NCBI RefSeq assembly: GCF_003991905.1
Contig: NZ_RSCL01000016.1
Coordinates: 209,983 to 273,982, forward strand
Direction: 5' to 3'
DNA length: 64,000 nt
Source: Dulcicalothrix desertica PCC 7102
GTDB taxonomy: Bacteria; Cyanobacteriota; Cyanobacteriia; Cyanobacteriales; Nostocaceae
The notes under the pieces: model-generated
Database searches by the model: none
Told to the model about the DNA's origin: nothing
The model's input: the letters and a program-made list of their open reading frames with translations, nothing else
Program-made: the position numbers and the translations under genes
In this document: positions 25,914 to 34,754 of the stretch, piece after piece
Numbering within the stretch: position 1 is the first letter of the stretch
How the letters are laid out: the number at the start of each line of letters is the position of its first letter

Positions 25914-27968
25914 TTAATTTGCTGCTGCTTCTTGATAGATAATTTCTTGGAATTGAATTACGTCTTTTTGTGGGTCAGATAAGCTAACCTTGACAAGTAA
26001 CTCTTCTCCCAAAGTCACTGGACGCTTGAAGAACATTGGTAACTGTAGACCTAAATCTTCAATTAAAATCAGTGCTAAACCGCTATCTTCGCGTAACCAC
26101 ATTAATACAGTAACTTCCCAAATTTCATCTGGGTTACGGCGTAAATACTCAAGTGCCCAGTAGCGATTGGTTTGCCGCTCTACCATTGTGACTTCTTGAG
26201 TAATTGTAGTCACCATTATCATTACTTCTCTAAGCTGGTCTGCGGTGAAAGGCAATACTTCCCCGCGTAAATGCGCTTTTAATTGGAAGTGGGTAAGTAA
26301 ATCACTATAACGGCGAATTGGAGAAGTTGCTTGTGTGTAAGTATCTAAACCTAGACCTGCGTGACGAACTGGGGTAATACTCATTTCACTTTTAGGCATA
26401 CACCGACGCATTGCACAAGCGCGCACAAACCCCGCAGGCAATAATATTAATTCTTCTTCTGGTGGTAATTCTGGCTGAGGCTGACCACGGAAAGGTAAAG
26501 GTATATTATTTTCTTTTCCATATCGAGCGGCTACTTCCCCAGCAACAATCATCATTTCAGCAACAAGCCGACGCGAGGGAGAATCATCTAATAAATCGAT
26601 GCTAACTTCATCTCCTTTCACTTTAATCATCGCTTCGGGCATATTAATACTTATTGCCCCTTGAGCATAACGCCATGCTTTGCGTTTCTCTGCTGCATCA
26701 GCTATGTCTTTAATTTCCGGTTCTGCTTGAACGCCTAATTGCAACATTTCGTCAACATCTTCGTAGGTAAGACGATATGTTGGCTTAATCAAGCTAGCGT
26801 GAATACAGTAATCTACAACGGCGCCTGCTTCATCCAAAATAATTCCAAAGCTCAAAGCGCAACATTCTCTACCTTGAACCAAACTCATTGGTCCAGTGGC
26901 TAATAATTCGGGGAACATTGGCACCATCCCCGTAGGTAAATATACGGTGCTGCCACGCCTGCGTGCTTCTAAATCTAACTCATCTTCTGGCATCAACCAG
27001 CGTGTTGGGTCAGCAATGTGAACCCAAACACGTTCACGTCCGTCTGGTAATCGTTCCCAACTCAAACCATCATCAATCTCGGTGGTACTCTCATCATCAA
27101 TGGTGTACACCTTCAGATGCGTTAAATTCAGACGGTCGATATCTTTATCTGGTGGGATAAAATCCAAACGCTGCTGCGCCACTTCTATTACCTTTGTAGG
27201 GAACTGGATTGGAATTGACGAACGACGCAAAAATAGGTTCTCATGGGGACTCCATAAACCTAGGTCGATAAGAAGTTGAAAAGCTGCTTGGGGTGTAGCA
27301 GGGCGCCCCAATAAATTCATTGTTTCTAATACTGGCGCACTAGGAGGATAAGCGCGCGCAACAGTTTCATAAGTTACACCTGCTTTAGTAGTGTCAGCAA
27401 GTAGCGCTGCGTATTTTTCTAAAGCTTCAATACGATGACGGTCATGTCGCTGCCACTCAACAGGTTCTTTGTTAAGTGCTTTATCAACTCGGTCTAAAAA
27501 TTCTTGCTGTCCTCTAACTTTGAGAGCTTCTACTTCCAATTGATGCTTACGCTCTGCTACCTGTGTAGTAGTTCGAGGTTCATAGGCATCTCCTTTCTGC
27601 TTAAAGTAAGTTTTGTCGTCCGACAATAACCAATAAGCAGCATAACATTGAGAAGGTAAAGATTCTGAAAACAGCAGTTCCGCCATTTGAAGAGGGGTAA
27701 CAACTTCGCCATCTTCAACGAGTAGTTCCCAAGCGACCTCAAGACTTGATGGGTCTAAGTAACCATTAACTTCTTGTAAAAACTTTGGTATTTGTGACGG
27801 TTGAAAAGTTTCCCCAGTCACTGTATAAGTAATTTGCCGAGGGGCAAGGCTGTGGGGTTGACCTCGTTCGTCGATTACAAAAACACGGGTTTTACCATCT
27901 GGTCGGTCAACCACCCCCAGACGTCGTTCTGCTCCAACCCGAAATTCTACTAGCGTCCCCTTCTCCAC
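25914..27968 (-). CDS. RNase II/R family exoribonuclease
   Basis: A 684-residue 3'-5' exoribonuclease with the catalytic RNB domain: the acidic cluster reads IDDESTTEIDDGLSWE, followed by RVWVHIADPTRW and LDLEARRRGSTVYLP. The substrate-release region near the C-terminus includes YTQATSPIRRYSDLLTHFQL. The N-terminal part lacks well-marked cold-shock domains, as in cyanobacterial RNase II (Zam-like) proteins. The start is a GTG after AAGG. The gene follows rpmG-rpsR, an order conserved in cyanobacteria, linking ribosome production with RNA decay. Confidence 0.92.
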   Translation of the reverse strand: MEKGTLVEFRVGAERRLGVVDRPDGKTRVFVIDERGQPHSLAPRQITYTVTGETFQPSQIPKFLQEVNGYLDPSSLEVAWELLVEDGEVVTPLQMAELLFSESLPSQCYAAYWLLSDDKTYFKQKGDAYEPRTTTQVAERKHQLEVEALKVRGQQEFLDRVDKALNKEPVEWQRHDRHRIEALEKYAALLADTTKAGVTYETVARAYPPSAPVLETMNLLGRPATPQAAFQLLIDLGLWSPHENLFLRRSSIPIQFPTKVIEVAQQRLDFIPPDKDIDRLNLTHLKVYTIDDESTTEIDDGLSWERLPDGRERVWVHIADPTRWLMPEDELDLEARRRGSTVYLPTGMVPMFPELLATGPMSLVQGRECCALSFGIILDEAGAVVDYCIHASLIKPTYRLTYEDVDEMLQLGVQAEPEIKDIADAAEKRKAWRYAQGAISINMPEAMIKVKGDEVSIDLLDDSPSRRLVAEMMIVAGEVAARYGKENNIPLPFRGQPQPELPPEEELILLPAGFVRACAMRRCMPKSEMSITPVRHAGLGLDTYTQATSPIRRYSDLLTHFQLKAHLRGEVLPFTADQLREVMIMVTTITQEVTMVERQTNRYWALEYLRRNPDEIWEVTVLMWLREDSGLALILIEDLGLQLPMFFKRPVTLGEELLVKVSLSDPQKDVIQFQEIIYQEAAAN

Positions 27969-27974
27969 AAGCCT

Positions 27975-28208
27975 TATAAATTTTAGATTTTAGATTTTAA
28001 GATTTTAGATTGGATTTTTGGATTATATAGCCTGTATGTAATTCAAAAATTCCATTCATATTTTTTCAGATTTTAACTTTTCAGGTATAAAATATGCCTG
28101 AATCTTGACGCTCGATTATAGATTTTGGAATTGTTTCAGATTTTTGGGTGTATTTAAAATCCATTCATTGTCGGAGACAAATTCATCCATTGTCGAAGAC
28201 AAATCCAA
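27975..28208. repeat. Low-complexity and direct-repeat spacer between rpsR and RNase II gene
   Basis: The spacer begins with short iterations of ATTTTAGATTTTA and ends with two direct copies of the block CATTGTCG-N-AGACAAAT (at about 28167 and 28188) and iterated AAATCCAAAATCC. The same block occurs at 59296-59312. These are typical small intergenic repeats and show no coding potential. Confidence 0.6.
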
Positions 28209-28222
28209 AATCCAAAATCCAT

Positions 28223-28438
28223 TTAGCCTTCTGCGTTAATGAACGGCAATAAAGCCATAATTCGCGCGCGTTTGATAGATAACGTCAAATCACGCTGCTG
28301 TTTTGCAGTCAGTCCAGTTATACGACGTGGAAGGATTTTGCCACGCTCGGTAACAAACTTACGTAGCAAATCAACATCTTTATAATCGATTGGTTCACCG
28401 GGTTTAATCGGTGACAGACGGCGACGATAGTAACTCAT
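28223..28438 (-). CDS. rpsR: 30S ribosomal protein S18
   Basis: 71 residues, the cyanobacterial length. Identified by [20 protein letters not shown] and the RNA-binding [29 protein letters not shown] region. It lies 16 bases downstream of rpmG and upstream of the RNase II gene, in a conserved operon. Confidence 0.98.
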   Translation of the reverse strand: MSYYRRRLSPIKPGEPIDYKDVDLLRKFVTERGKILPRRITGLTAKQQRDLTLSIKRARIMALLPFINAEG

Positions 28439-28454
28439 TCCTACAAAATGTCCT

Positions 28455-28649
28455 CTACTTAATCTCTTTGTGAGTCGTGTGCTTGTTACAGTGCGTACAG
28501 AACTTACTTAGTTCTAGACGGTTGGTTGTATTGCGACGATTTTTGGTCGTAGTATAACGCGATACACCAGGGGAACGTTTGTCAGAATTTGACCTACATT
28601 CAGTACATTCGAGTGTCACTACAATACGGACACCTTTGCTCTTAGCCAT
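28455..28649 (-). CDS. rpmG: 50S ribosomal protein L33
   Basis: 64 residues, Cys-containing type: [14 protein letters not shown] and a second Cys pair in [16 protein letters not shown], giving a four-Cys zinc site. It is the first gene of the rpmG-rpsR-RNase II operon. The start is preceded by a plausible ribosome site (GGGAATGA). Confidence 0.98.
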   Translation of the reverse strand: MAKSKGVRIVVTLECTECRSNSDKRSPGVSRYTTTKNRRNTTNRLELSKFCTHCNKHTTHKEIK

Positions 28650-28697
28650 AATTGTTCATTCCCTAGGTAAAGCTTGAAGAGAATTTAACACAAACTC

Positions 28698-29258
28698 CTA
28701 TAATCGCACATTGCGCCGCGTTTTTTCAACTAGTCGCTTTAATTTTAAGTCAAGCGAATAGCCGCGACGCGACGAGACAACCATAGTACTAGCATAGCGG
28801 TCATGCAGTGCTTGTTGCCATTGAGTATCCGAAAACGCCGTACAGCAATCAATAGCCAGAGGAATTACTAGCAGTATAGCAGTCGGATTCCGAATAATAT
28901 TACCCAAAGCAATCGACACTAAAAGGGCGCCCAAGCCAATAATAGCTTCGCGTTTAAATAAAGATAGTAAATCAGGAATAATAGGTTTTCCCAATTCGAG
29001 TACCTTCAAGTCAAAAGCCCAGCGCCCTAAACTTTGACCTTTATTGTTGTAAACTACAACGACCCGTAAAATCAACCAAGCGAGAACAAAAACCAATATT
29101 TGAACAACTTGAACACCAACATCACCACTACCAAACACCGAACTAACCAGCCAAGCACCCAGAAAATCAACGCTTAAAGCCATTGCGCGTCTAGCATAAC
29201 CAGCTTTAGGGAAATATGGCTCGTCGTCATTAGGCTTGGAATACTTTGTAATGGTCAT
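28698..29258 (-). CDS. RDD family membrane protein
   Basis: A 186-residue protein with three or four transmembrane helices. RDD signatures are YARRAMALSVDFLGAWLVSS (Arg and Asp in the first helix) and NNKGQSLGRWAFDLKVL after helix two. RDD proteins are proposed to be small transporters or membrane organisers; no substrate can be assigned. It ends 48 bases before rpmG on the same strand, so it could share a transcript. Confidence 0.85.
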   Translation of the reverse strand: MTITKYSKPNDDEPYFPKAGYARRAMALSVDFLGAWLVSSVFGSGDVGVQVVQILVFVLAWLILRVVVVYNNKGQSLGRWAFDLKVLELGKPIIPDLLSLFKREAIIGLGALLVSIALGNIIRNPTAILLVIPLAIDCCTAFSDTQWQQALHDRYASTMVVSSRRGYSLDLKLKRLVEKTRRNVRL

Positions 29259-29331
29259 AATAAAGGGAAAGGTAAAAATAGTGAAATAGTTATAGTTAGC
29301 TTGTTTATTTTATTTGATTGAATTAATCGCC

Positions 29332-30579
29332 ATGCAGTCAGTCAACGAAGCCGAAGCAATTATATACAGCTTAGTGCAGCCTCTCGATAGTCAATTAGAT
29401 ACAGAAACTGTTGACTTACTTGGAGCAACTGGACGCATTCTAGCAAAACCCATTACCAGTCCGAACGACTTCCCCCATTGGGATAATTCGGCGATGGACG
29501 GTTACGCAGTACGCTACGAGGATGTTTCTGACTGTAATGCTCTTAACCCTGCTGTACTCTCCATTATCGAAGAAATACCTGCTGGCTATCAACCCAAATC
29601 AACATTACAACCAGGACAAGCCGCGCGTATTTTTACAGGCGCCGTCATTCCACCAGGCACCGATACAATAGTCATGCAGGAAGTTACACAGCGTGAAAAC
29701 AACCAAGTTTTCATCTTTGCGGCGCCTAAACCTAAAGAATTCATTAGAAAAAAAGCATCATATTATCAAGCAGGGAATGAATTATTACCCGCAGGAATAG
29801 TACTCAATGCCCCAGAAATAGCTGTATTAGCTGCCGCGCAATGCAACCAGCTATGTGTTTACCGTAAAGTAAAAGTAGCGATATTATCAACTGGAGATGA
29901 ATTAGTCACAGTAGATAAAACTTTACAACCAGGTCAAATAGTTGATTCCAACAACTACGCATTAATAGCTAACGTACAACAACTAGGCGCCGAAGCAATA
30001 TCATATGGCATCGTGCCCGATGATGAAGAAATATTAAAAGCGACTATCGAAAAAGCCGTTAGTAAGAGTTCTGGTGGCGCCGATATTATCATCTCATCAG
30101 GTGGAGTATCAGTAGGCGAATACGACTATGTAGAAAAAATTTTAGAATTACTAGGTGGAAAACTTCACATTCGCAGCGTCGCAATGAAACCAGGTAAACC
30201 CCTAACAGTCGCAGCATTCCCTAACAATAAAATATACTTCGGCTTACCAGGAAACCCCGCATCAGCACTAGTAACATTTTGGCGATTTGTCCAACCAGTA
30301 TTAAAAAAACTCTCTGGACTCTCAGAAAATTGGCAACCCGCAATTATAAAAGCAAAAGCATCAACCGAACTACGTTCCGACGGCAAACGCGAAACATATA
30401 TTTGGGGAAAATTAAAACTTATAAATGGAGAATACGAATTTGAAATAGCAGGAGGCAACCAAGTCTCAGGAAACTTAATTAACCTAGCACAAACCAACGC
30501 TCTAGCAATTATACCAGAAGCAACAAAATCAATTTTGCCAGGACAACAAGTAAACGTATTAATCGTAGGAGCAAGTTAA
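29332..30579 (+). CDS. moeA: Molybdopterin molybdenumtransferase MoeA
   Basis: Inserts molybdenum into adenylylated molybdopterin, the last step of Mo cofactor synthesis. The protein has about 415 residues. Motifs are FPHWDNSAMDGYAVR, ARIFTGAVIPPGTDTIVMQE, ILSTGDELV, IISSGGVSVGEYDYV and KPGKPLTVA. The frame opens with TTG at 29314, but ATG at 29332 matches the usual start. No other moa/moe gene is near, but a Mo-cofactor enzyme of the sulfite-oxidase fold is encoded at 40240. Confidence 0.95.
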   Translation: MQSVNEAEAIIYSLVQPLDSQLDTETVDLLGATGRILAKPITSPNDFPHWDNSAMDGYAVRYEDVSDCNALNPAVLSIIEEIPAGYQPKSTLQPGQAARIFTGAVIPPGTDTIVMQEVTQRENNQVFIFAAPKPKEFIRKKASYYQAGNELLPAGIVLNAPEIAVLAAAQCNQLCVYRKVKVAILSTGDELVTVDKTLQPGQIVDSNNYALIANVQQLGAEAISYGIVPDDEEILKATIEKAVSKSSGGADIIISSGGVSVGEYDYVEKILELLGGKLHIRSVAMKPGKPLTVAAFPNNKIYFGLPGNPASALVTFWRFVQPVLKKLSGLSENWQPAIIKAKASTELRSDGKRETYIWGKLKLINGEYEFEIAGGNQVSGNLINLAQTNALAIIPEATKSILPGQQVNVLIVGAS

Positions 30580-31078
30580 CCAATAACCATCAATAATTTA
30601 TAACACAAACGATTAAAATCTGAACCTCTGTCATGCTGAGGTACGTTAACGAAGTTTTCCCGCAGGGTAGCATCTAAATACGTTCTGAAGTTTTTGAGCT
30701 TATAAAGCGCAATCCAAGTTTAATTGATTTGCGTGTAGAGCGTGTCAACCAACCGCCTACACCACTCCAGTTTCGACTGCTGTGTAATATAACAACCCAG
30801 TGTAAAGACGACTTTCGCCCCTTTTCTAGTCAAGAATATCAACCTCTTATTGAGTCCAGTGTTGCAACGGCGCCTCGTTAGAAGCGGTGCAGTAAGTGTG
30901 ATAATTGGTTATAACAAGGGAGGTTTGGAGAGGTGCCTTTTGAGAGTAAGCCTTTTTAGTAGTTAATCGAGTTATAATCTAGACAGCAATGCCATCCAAA
31001 ACCGAACTTTCAATTTCCATTTTGTGGCCAACATCTATATATATTATATTATTGTTAAGAATAACACACGCTTTCCTT
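30580..31078. other. Intergenic region with dispersed repeats
   Basis: About 500 bases without a convincing gene. It contains a repeat of the TCATGCTGAGG family at 30630-30675 in which the two halves are separated by about 22 bases, and a G/A-rich block (GGGAGGTTTGGAGAGGTGCC at 30919) like the one before ureC. A short run of codons ahead of 31079 is open from 30989 but looks non-coding. Confidence 0.5.
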
Positions 31079-31423
31079 ATGTCTCAACAAGTGCAATACG
31101 TTACAAACCCAGCAGGAGAACGACTAGGTGTATTGTTAGATTTAGAAACCTATCAAAACCTAGTAAACTTAGTGCCAAATGATGAAGAAATTTTAACTGG
31201 CATGAGTGTTGAAGAGCTACAAGCATTAGCAGAAAGTGAGCTATCTATAAAAGCACAAAACAAATTAAATGATTTGCTCGTGCGGAACAAGGAAAACGAG
31301 CTATCTTTGGAAGAAACTACTAGTCTAGACAATTTACTTGTACAGATTGACCAACTTAATATTATCAAAACTAGAGCTAGGTATACTTTACATAAACTTC
31401 AAAATAAAATAAAAGCATCGTGA
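31079..31423 (+). CDS. Antitoxin-like protein paired with HNH nuclease
   Basis: A 114-residue protein. Its start (MSQQVQYVTNPAGERLGVLL and then DLETYQNLV) is like Phd/prevent-host-death-type antitoxins or their relatives, which open with a short strand-turn-strand followed by a helix; the C-terminal half is a charged coiled-coil-like helix. An upstream extension to 30989 is hydrophobic and lacks a ribosome site, so the ATG at 31079 is preferred. The stop overlaps the GTG start of the HNH gene by 4 bases (GTGA). Such antitoxin-like/HNH pairs are common in filamentous cyanobacteria; whether they are true toxin-antitoxin units is not proven. Confidence 0.65.
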   Translation: MSQQVQYVTNPAGERLGVLLDLETYQNLVNLVPNDEEILTGMSVEELQALAESELSIKAQNKLNDLLVRNKENELSLEETTSLDNLLVQIDQLNIIKTRARYTLHKLQNKIKAS

Positions 31424-31845
31424 GCGCGTATATTGCAGTTGAGTTACAAAAAGAAGTTAGAGCCAAGTTCTGCGACTGTTGCGCTTATTGCCGAACTGCG
31501 GAATTCTTAATAGCTACAACATTTGAATTTGAGCATATCAGACCTCGTTCTGCTGGTGGGGAAACAAATTTTAATAATATTTGCTTGGCTTGCCCTTCTT
31601 GTAATCGTTATAAAGCTTCACGTCAAACAGGTCTTGATATAGAACAAGGGCAAGAAGCCGCTTTATTTCATCCGCAACAACAATTATGGGAGGAACATTT
31701 TGCTTGGAATGAAGATTGCACAGAAATTATAGGGATTACAGAGATTGGTCGAGCAACAATTTCCGTATTAAAAATGAACCGTCCACAATTGATACGTATA
31801 CGTAAAATGTGGGTGGAAATGGGAGAACATCCTCCAAATATCTAA
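31420..31845 (+). CDS. HNH endonuclease
   Basis: A 141-residue single-domain nuclease. The zinc-ribbon and HNH core reads CDCCAYCRTAEF, then FEFEHIRPRSAGGETNFNNI (first His of the active site) and CPSCNRYKASR (Asn and the second Cys pair). All core residues are present, so it should be active as a metal-dependent DNase. It is translationally coupled to the preceding antitoxin-like gene. No homing or phage context is visible. Confidence 0.88.
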   Translation: MSAYIAVELQKEVRAKFCDCCAYCRTAEFLIATTFEFEHIRPRSAGGETNFNNICLACPSCNRYKASRQTGLDIEQGQEAALFHPQQQLWEEHFAWNEDCTEIIGITEIGRATISVLKMNRPQLIRIRKMWVEMGEHPPNI

Positions 31846-32001
31846 AGGTTAGTTATACCTTTGAATATCTGTTATATGCCCAATTATACCACGATTACGA
31901 CCATCAACAAAATGTTGGGTGCCAATTTATATAAGAAAGCGTGTGACTGAATTTGCGACACTAAAGCATATTAATATATCTTTCCTAACAGCTTAATGGA
32001 A

Positions 32002-32865
32002 TTACCAAAAAATCGAAGGGAGAAAGGCGCCTTTTGGTTCGTTATATAATCCAACAGTCATCAAATTCATTGGTTCTACCACTCGCAAACCTTTCTCTAG
32101 ACACCAGCGAAATAGATCACTATTGCGTGTTGGTAAGATAAATCCTGGTCTAGCAAAACTTGTTGCAGCAGCTATAAGCGCTTTTAAATCTTCGTTACTT
32201 TTGCCAACAGCATATCCATAAAATCCTACCATGCTCGCATATCCCGTGATTTTACCGTCATGAACAACTACAGTTGCCGTGAGTCGTTGTACTGCTTCTA
32301 TAAGTTCTTGTTGGCGGTCGCAACCGTGAACCTTAAAACAAAGCTGGTTACACGCATTGATATCATCTTGAGTGCAAGAGCGAACCTGATATCCTGAAAT
32401 TTCTAAATTTAGAGCATTACCTTGTATAACTACAAGCGGTTCTTGTATATTAAATCCAAGCTTAATGTAGAGAGCCAAAGAGCGATTGTGATAACCTGCT
32501 TGCACGAGTCGAACACTTACAGAGCCTTTCTGTTTGGCATACTCTAATACATTTTCCATTAGTTGCCGACCAACCGAGTCATTCTGTACACTTGGAGCAA
32601 CTGTAACAGGCCCAACACCCGCAATTTTCCCCCTTATCTTTAAAAAATTGCTCCCAACAATTTGTCCATCTATTTCCGCAATTACCGAATATATATTTTG
32701 ATTTTTGAATATGCCTAAAAACCAATCTATAACCTCCTGTAGAGAAGTAAAATATCTTGGAAAGTTATGTTTGTCAGCGATATTATTAAAAGCCTCATAG
32801 CAAATTAAAGCACAGGGATGAGCGTCAAGAGGTCTACCTTGCCGTAATGTTATTTTACTTTCCAT
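32002..32865 (-). CDS. Two-domain GNAT acetyltransferase
   Basis: A 287-residue protein. The N-terminal GNAT domain is complete, with the CoA-binding segment VAPSVQNDSVGRQLMENVL and YHNRSLALYIKLGFNI. The C-terminal domain (about residues 160-287) is a second, divergent GNAT-like unit with RSCTQDDINACNQLCF and GFILPTRNSDLFRWCLEKGL but no clear Q/RxxGxG/A loop. The pattern suggests one catalytic and one substrate-binding domain. The substrate is unknown. It is divergent from ureD. Confidence 0.85.
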   Translation of the reverse strand: MESKITLRQGRPLDAHPCALICYEAFNNIADKHNFPRYFTSLQEVIDWFLGIFKNQNIYSVIAEIDGQIVGSNFLKIRGKIAGVGPVTVAPSVQNDSVGRQLMENVLEYAKQKGSVSVRLVQAGYHNRSLALYIKLGFNIQEPLVVIQGNALNLEISGYQVRSCTQDDINACNQLCFKVHGCDRQQELIEAVQRLTATVVVHDGKITGYASMVGFYGYAVGKSNEDLKALIAAATSFARPGFILPTRNSDLFRWCLEKGLRVVEPMNLMTVGLYNEPKGAFLPSIFW

Positions 32866-33001
32866 CTATACTCAATTTATCTTATAAATATAGTACCTCT
32901 AAGTAACACAATATATCTAAATAATCTCTTATTTCGCCCAATATATTAATTTTTACAACAAAAAGTTATTTCACTCTCTTAATCTTGATTAAGTATAAAA
33001 A

Positions 33002-33865
33002 ATGGTTCAAAATATATCAGCAACACTTACATCAAATAGCTGGCATGGCAAACTAGACTTGTTATATGCAAATCGCCAAGGTACAACTCAATTAATTCAG
33101 GCTCATCATACTGCACCGTTAAAAGTGCAACGTCCGTTTTACCCAGAAGGAAAAGCCGTTTGCCACAGCGTGATTTTACATACTGCTGGAGGTGTTGTTG
33201 GTGGTGATAAATTATCTTGTAAGTTCCAACTTCACCCAGAATCGCAAGTATTAATTACAACAGCGGCAGCAGGTAAAATTTATCGTAGTAACGGGCGCCA
33301 AGCCACACAAAATATTGATATAGAAGTAAGTACAGGTGCCACATTAGAATGGCTACCACAAGAAACAATCATATTTGACGGCGCCATATACCGCCAAGAC
33401 ACACGTATAGATTTGGCAGAAAATGCTACATTGATAGGCTGGGAAATTACGAGATTTGGACGTAGCGCGCGCGGTGAGAAATTTTTACAGGGTAATTGGA
33501 AAAGTAACACAGAAGTTTGGCAGCAAGGTAAACCGTTATGGGTTGATAGGCAATGGTTGCCCGGTAGTGAAGAAGTATTTCATAGTCCCCATGCATTAAA
33601 TGGACAACCCGTTGTAGGTACTTTAGTTTTTGTCGGTCAAGCAGTCCCACCAGAAATCATCGAAAAAGCTCGTTCCTATACTCAGCACTCAACACTCAGC
33701 ACTCAGCACTCATTCGGGGTTACTCGGTTAGAACATGGATTTTTGTGTAGATATCGTGGTAGTTCTACCAGTGAGGTGAGAAACTGGTTTACGGCAGTGT
33801 GGCAGTTATTACGGCAATCATTATTGGGACGTTCCGACTGCATACCGCGTGTTTGGCAAATATAA
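33002..33865 (+). CDS. ureD: Urease accessory protein UreD
   Basis: UreD is a scaffold of the UreDFG complex that delivers nickel and CO2 to apo-urease. The 287-residue protein shows PLKVQRPFYPEGKAVCHSVI, LHTAGGVVGGDKL, ITTAAAGKIYRSNG, ATLEWLPQETIIFDGA and WEITRFGRSARGEKF. Residues about 226-238 (YTQHSTLSTQHSF) are encoded by a heptanucleotide tandem-repeat tract, in a loop that varies between homologues; the frame is kept and the C-terminal YRGSSTSEVRNWF is normal. It heads ureDABC; the next gene starts 11 bases on. Confidence 0.95.
   Translation: MVQNISATLTSNSWHGKLDLLYANRQGTTQLIQAHHTAPLKVQRPFYPEGKAVCHSVILHTAGGVVGGDKLSCKFQLHPESQVLITTAAAGKIYRSNGRQATQNIDIEVSTGATLEWLPQETIIFDGAIYRQDTRIDLAENATLIGWEITRFGRSARGEKFLQGNWKSNTEVWQQGKPLWVDRQWLPGSEEVFHSPHALNGQPVVGTLVFVGQAVPPEIIEKARSYTQHSTLSTQHSFGVTRLEHGFLCRYRGSSTSEVRNWFTAVWQLLRQSLLGRSDCIPRVWQI
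33678..33712 (+). repeat. Heptanucleotide repeat tract inside ureD
   Basis: Iterations of CACTCAG/CACTCAA (about four and a half units) lie within the coding sequence. It is the reverse complement of the GAGTGCT family at 17090-17161 and matches the tail of 40840-40910. Confidence 0.85.
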
Positions 33866-33876
33866 AGGGGTAGTAA

Positions 33877-34179
33877 ATGCAGCTAACGCCGCAGGAAAAA
33901 GATAAATTACTAATTTTTACTGCTGCTTTATTGGCAGAAAGACGTAAAGACCGAGGTTTAAAGTTAAATTACCCAGAAGCAGTTGCTTTTATTACTGCTG
34001 CAATATTAGAAGGCGCCAGAGATGGACGTACTGTAGCTGAGTTAATGAGTTATGGTACAACATTATTAAAACGTGACGACGTAATGGAAGGTGTACCAGA
34101 AATGGTACACGAAGTACAAGTAGAAGCAACATTTCCAGACGGTACTAAGCTTGTCACTGTACATAATCCAATTCAATAA
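33877..34179 (+). CDS. ureA: Urease gamma subunit
   Basis: 100 residues, the standard length. Identified by [41 protein letters not shown], and [18 protein letters not shown]. Forms the (UreABC)3 urease that hydrolyses urea to ammonia and CO2. The ribosome site AGGGG sits 6 bases before the ATG; ureB starts 6 bases after the stop. Confidence 0.98.
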   Translation: MQLTPQEKDKLLIFTAALLAERRKDRGLKLNYPEAVAFITAAILEGARDGRTVAELMSYGTTLLKRDDVMEGVPEMVHEVQVEATFPDGTKLVTVHNPIQ

Positions 34180-34185
34180 ATAATT

Positions 34186-34491
34186 ATGATACCAGGGGAA
34201 ATTATTACGCCAGACGGCGAAATTGAATTAAACGCAGGACGTGAAACAGTAAGACTACAAGTAGCGAACACAGGAGATAGACCAATTCAAGTAGGTTCAC
34301 ACTTTCATTTTTTTGAAGTCAACACAGCATTACACTTTAATAGAGAACAAGCGCGCGGGATGCGTCTAGATATCCCCGCAGGTACAGCAGTACGATTTGA
34401 ACCTGGTGATGAGAAAGAGATTGTTTTAGTACCGTTAGTCGGAAGGCGCCAAGTATACGGATTCAACGGATTGATAAACGGAAACCTGTAG
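34186..34491 (+). CDS. ureB: Urease beta subunit
   Basis: 101 residues, standard length. Identified by [36 protein letters not shown], and [15 protein letters not shown] followed by [20 protein letters not shown]. It is followed not by ureC directly but by a 263-base spacer full of dispersed repeats. Confidence 0.98.
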   Translation: MIPGEIITPDGEIELNAGRETVRLQVANTGDRPIQVGSHFHFFEVNTALHFNREQARGMRLDIPAGTAVRFEPGDEKEIVLVPLVGRRQVYGFNGLINGNL

Positions 34492-34754
34492 GGGCAGGTT
34501 AACCAACAATCCACACCAAAAACGAAAAATCCACTAAACCTGCCCCCCAACCATCCAAAAGGAACAGGCAAGGATGCCCGTTCCACAAGATGCAAGACTT
34601 TGATGATTTTTATACATGCAATAAAATTCTTTCAGCTTACTTTACTCAAATTACAGAATTCATAAATATTGAAAATTGTACAATTAACTGTTTAAGCCTC
34701 TCCCCGTCACGGGGAGAGGTTTGGAGAGGGGTTCCACATCCAGGGAGTGCAATA
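34492..34754. repeat. Repeat-filled spacer between ureB and ureC
   Basis: Contains GGGGCAGGTT paired with AACCTGCCCC (34492-34543), a GGAACAGGCAAGGATGCCCG palindrome (34559-34583), and a hairpin CCTCTCCCCGTCACGGGGAG at 34698-34717 followed by GGTTTGGAGAGGGGTTCC. A frame is open through it into ureC from 34590, but it is not conserved protein. The hairpins may set the relative expression of ureC. Confidence 0.7.

Noticed and set aside
30989..31078. Hydrophobic N-terminal extension of the antitoxin-like protein
   Set aside because: It has no ribosome site and the downstream ATG matches the usual start of this type of protein.
34590..34754. 55-residue N-terminal extension of UreC
   Set aside because: It is translated from repeat hairpins; urease alpha subunits start at the [16 protein letters not shown] position.
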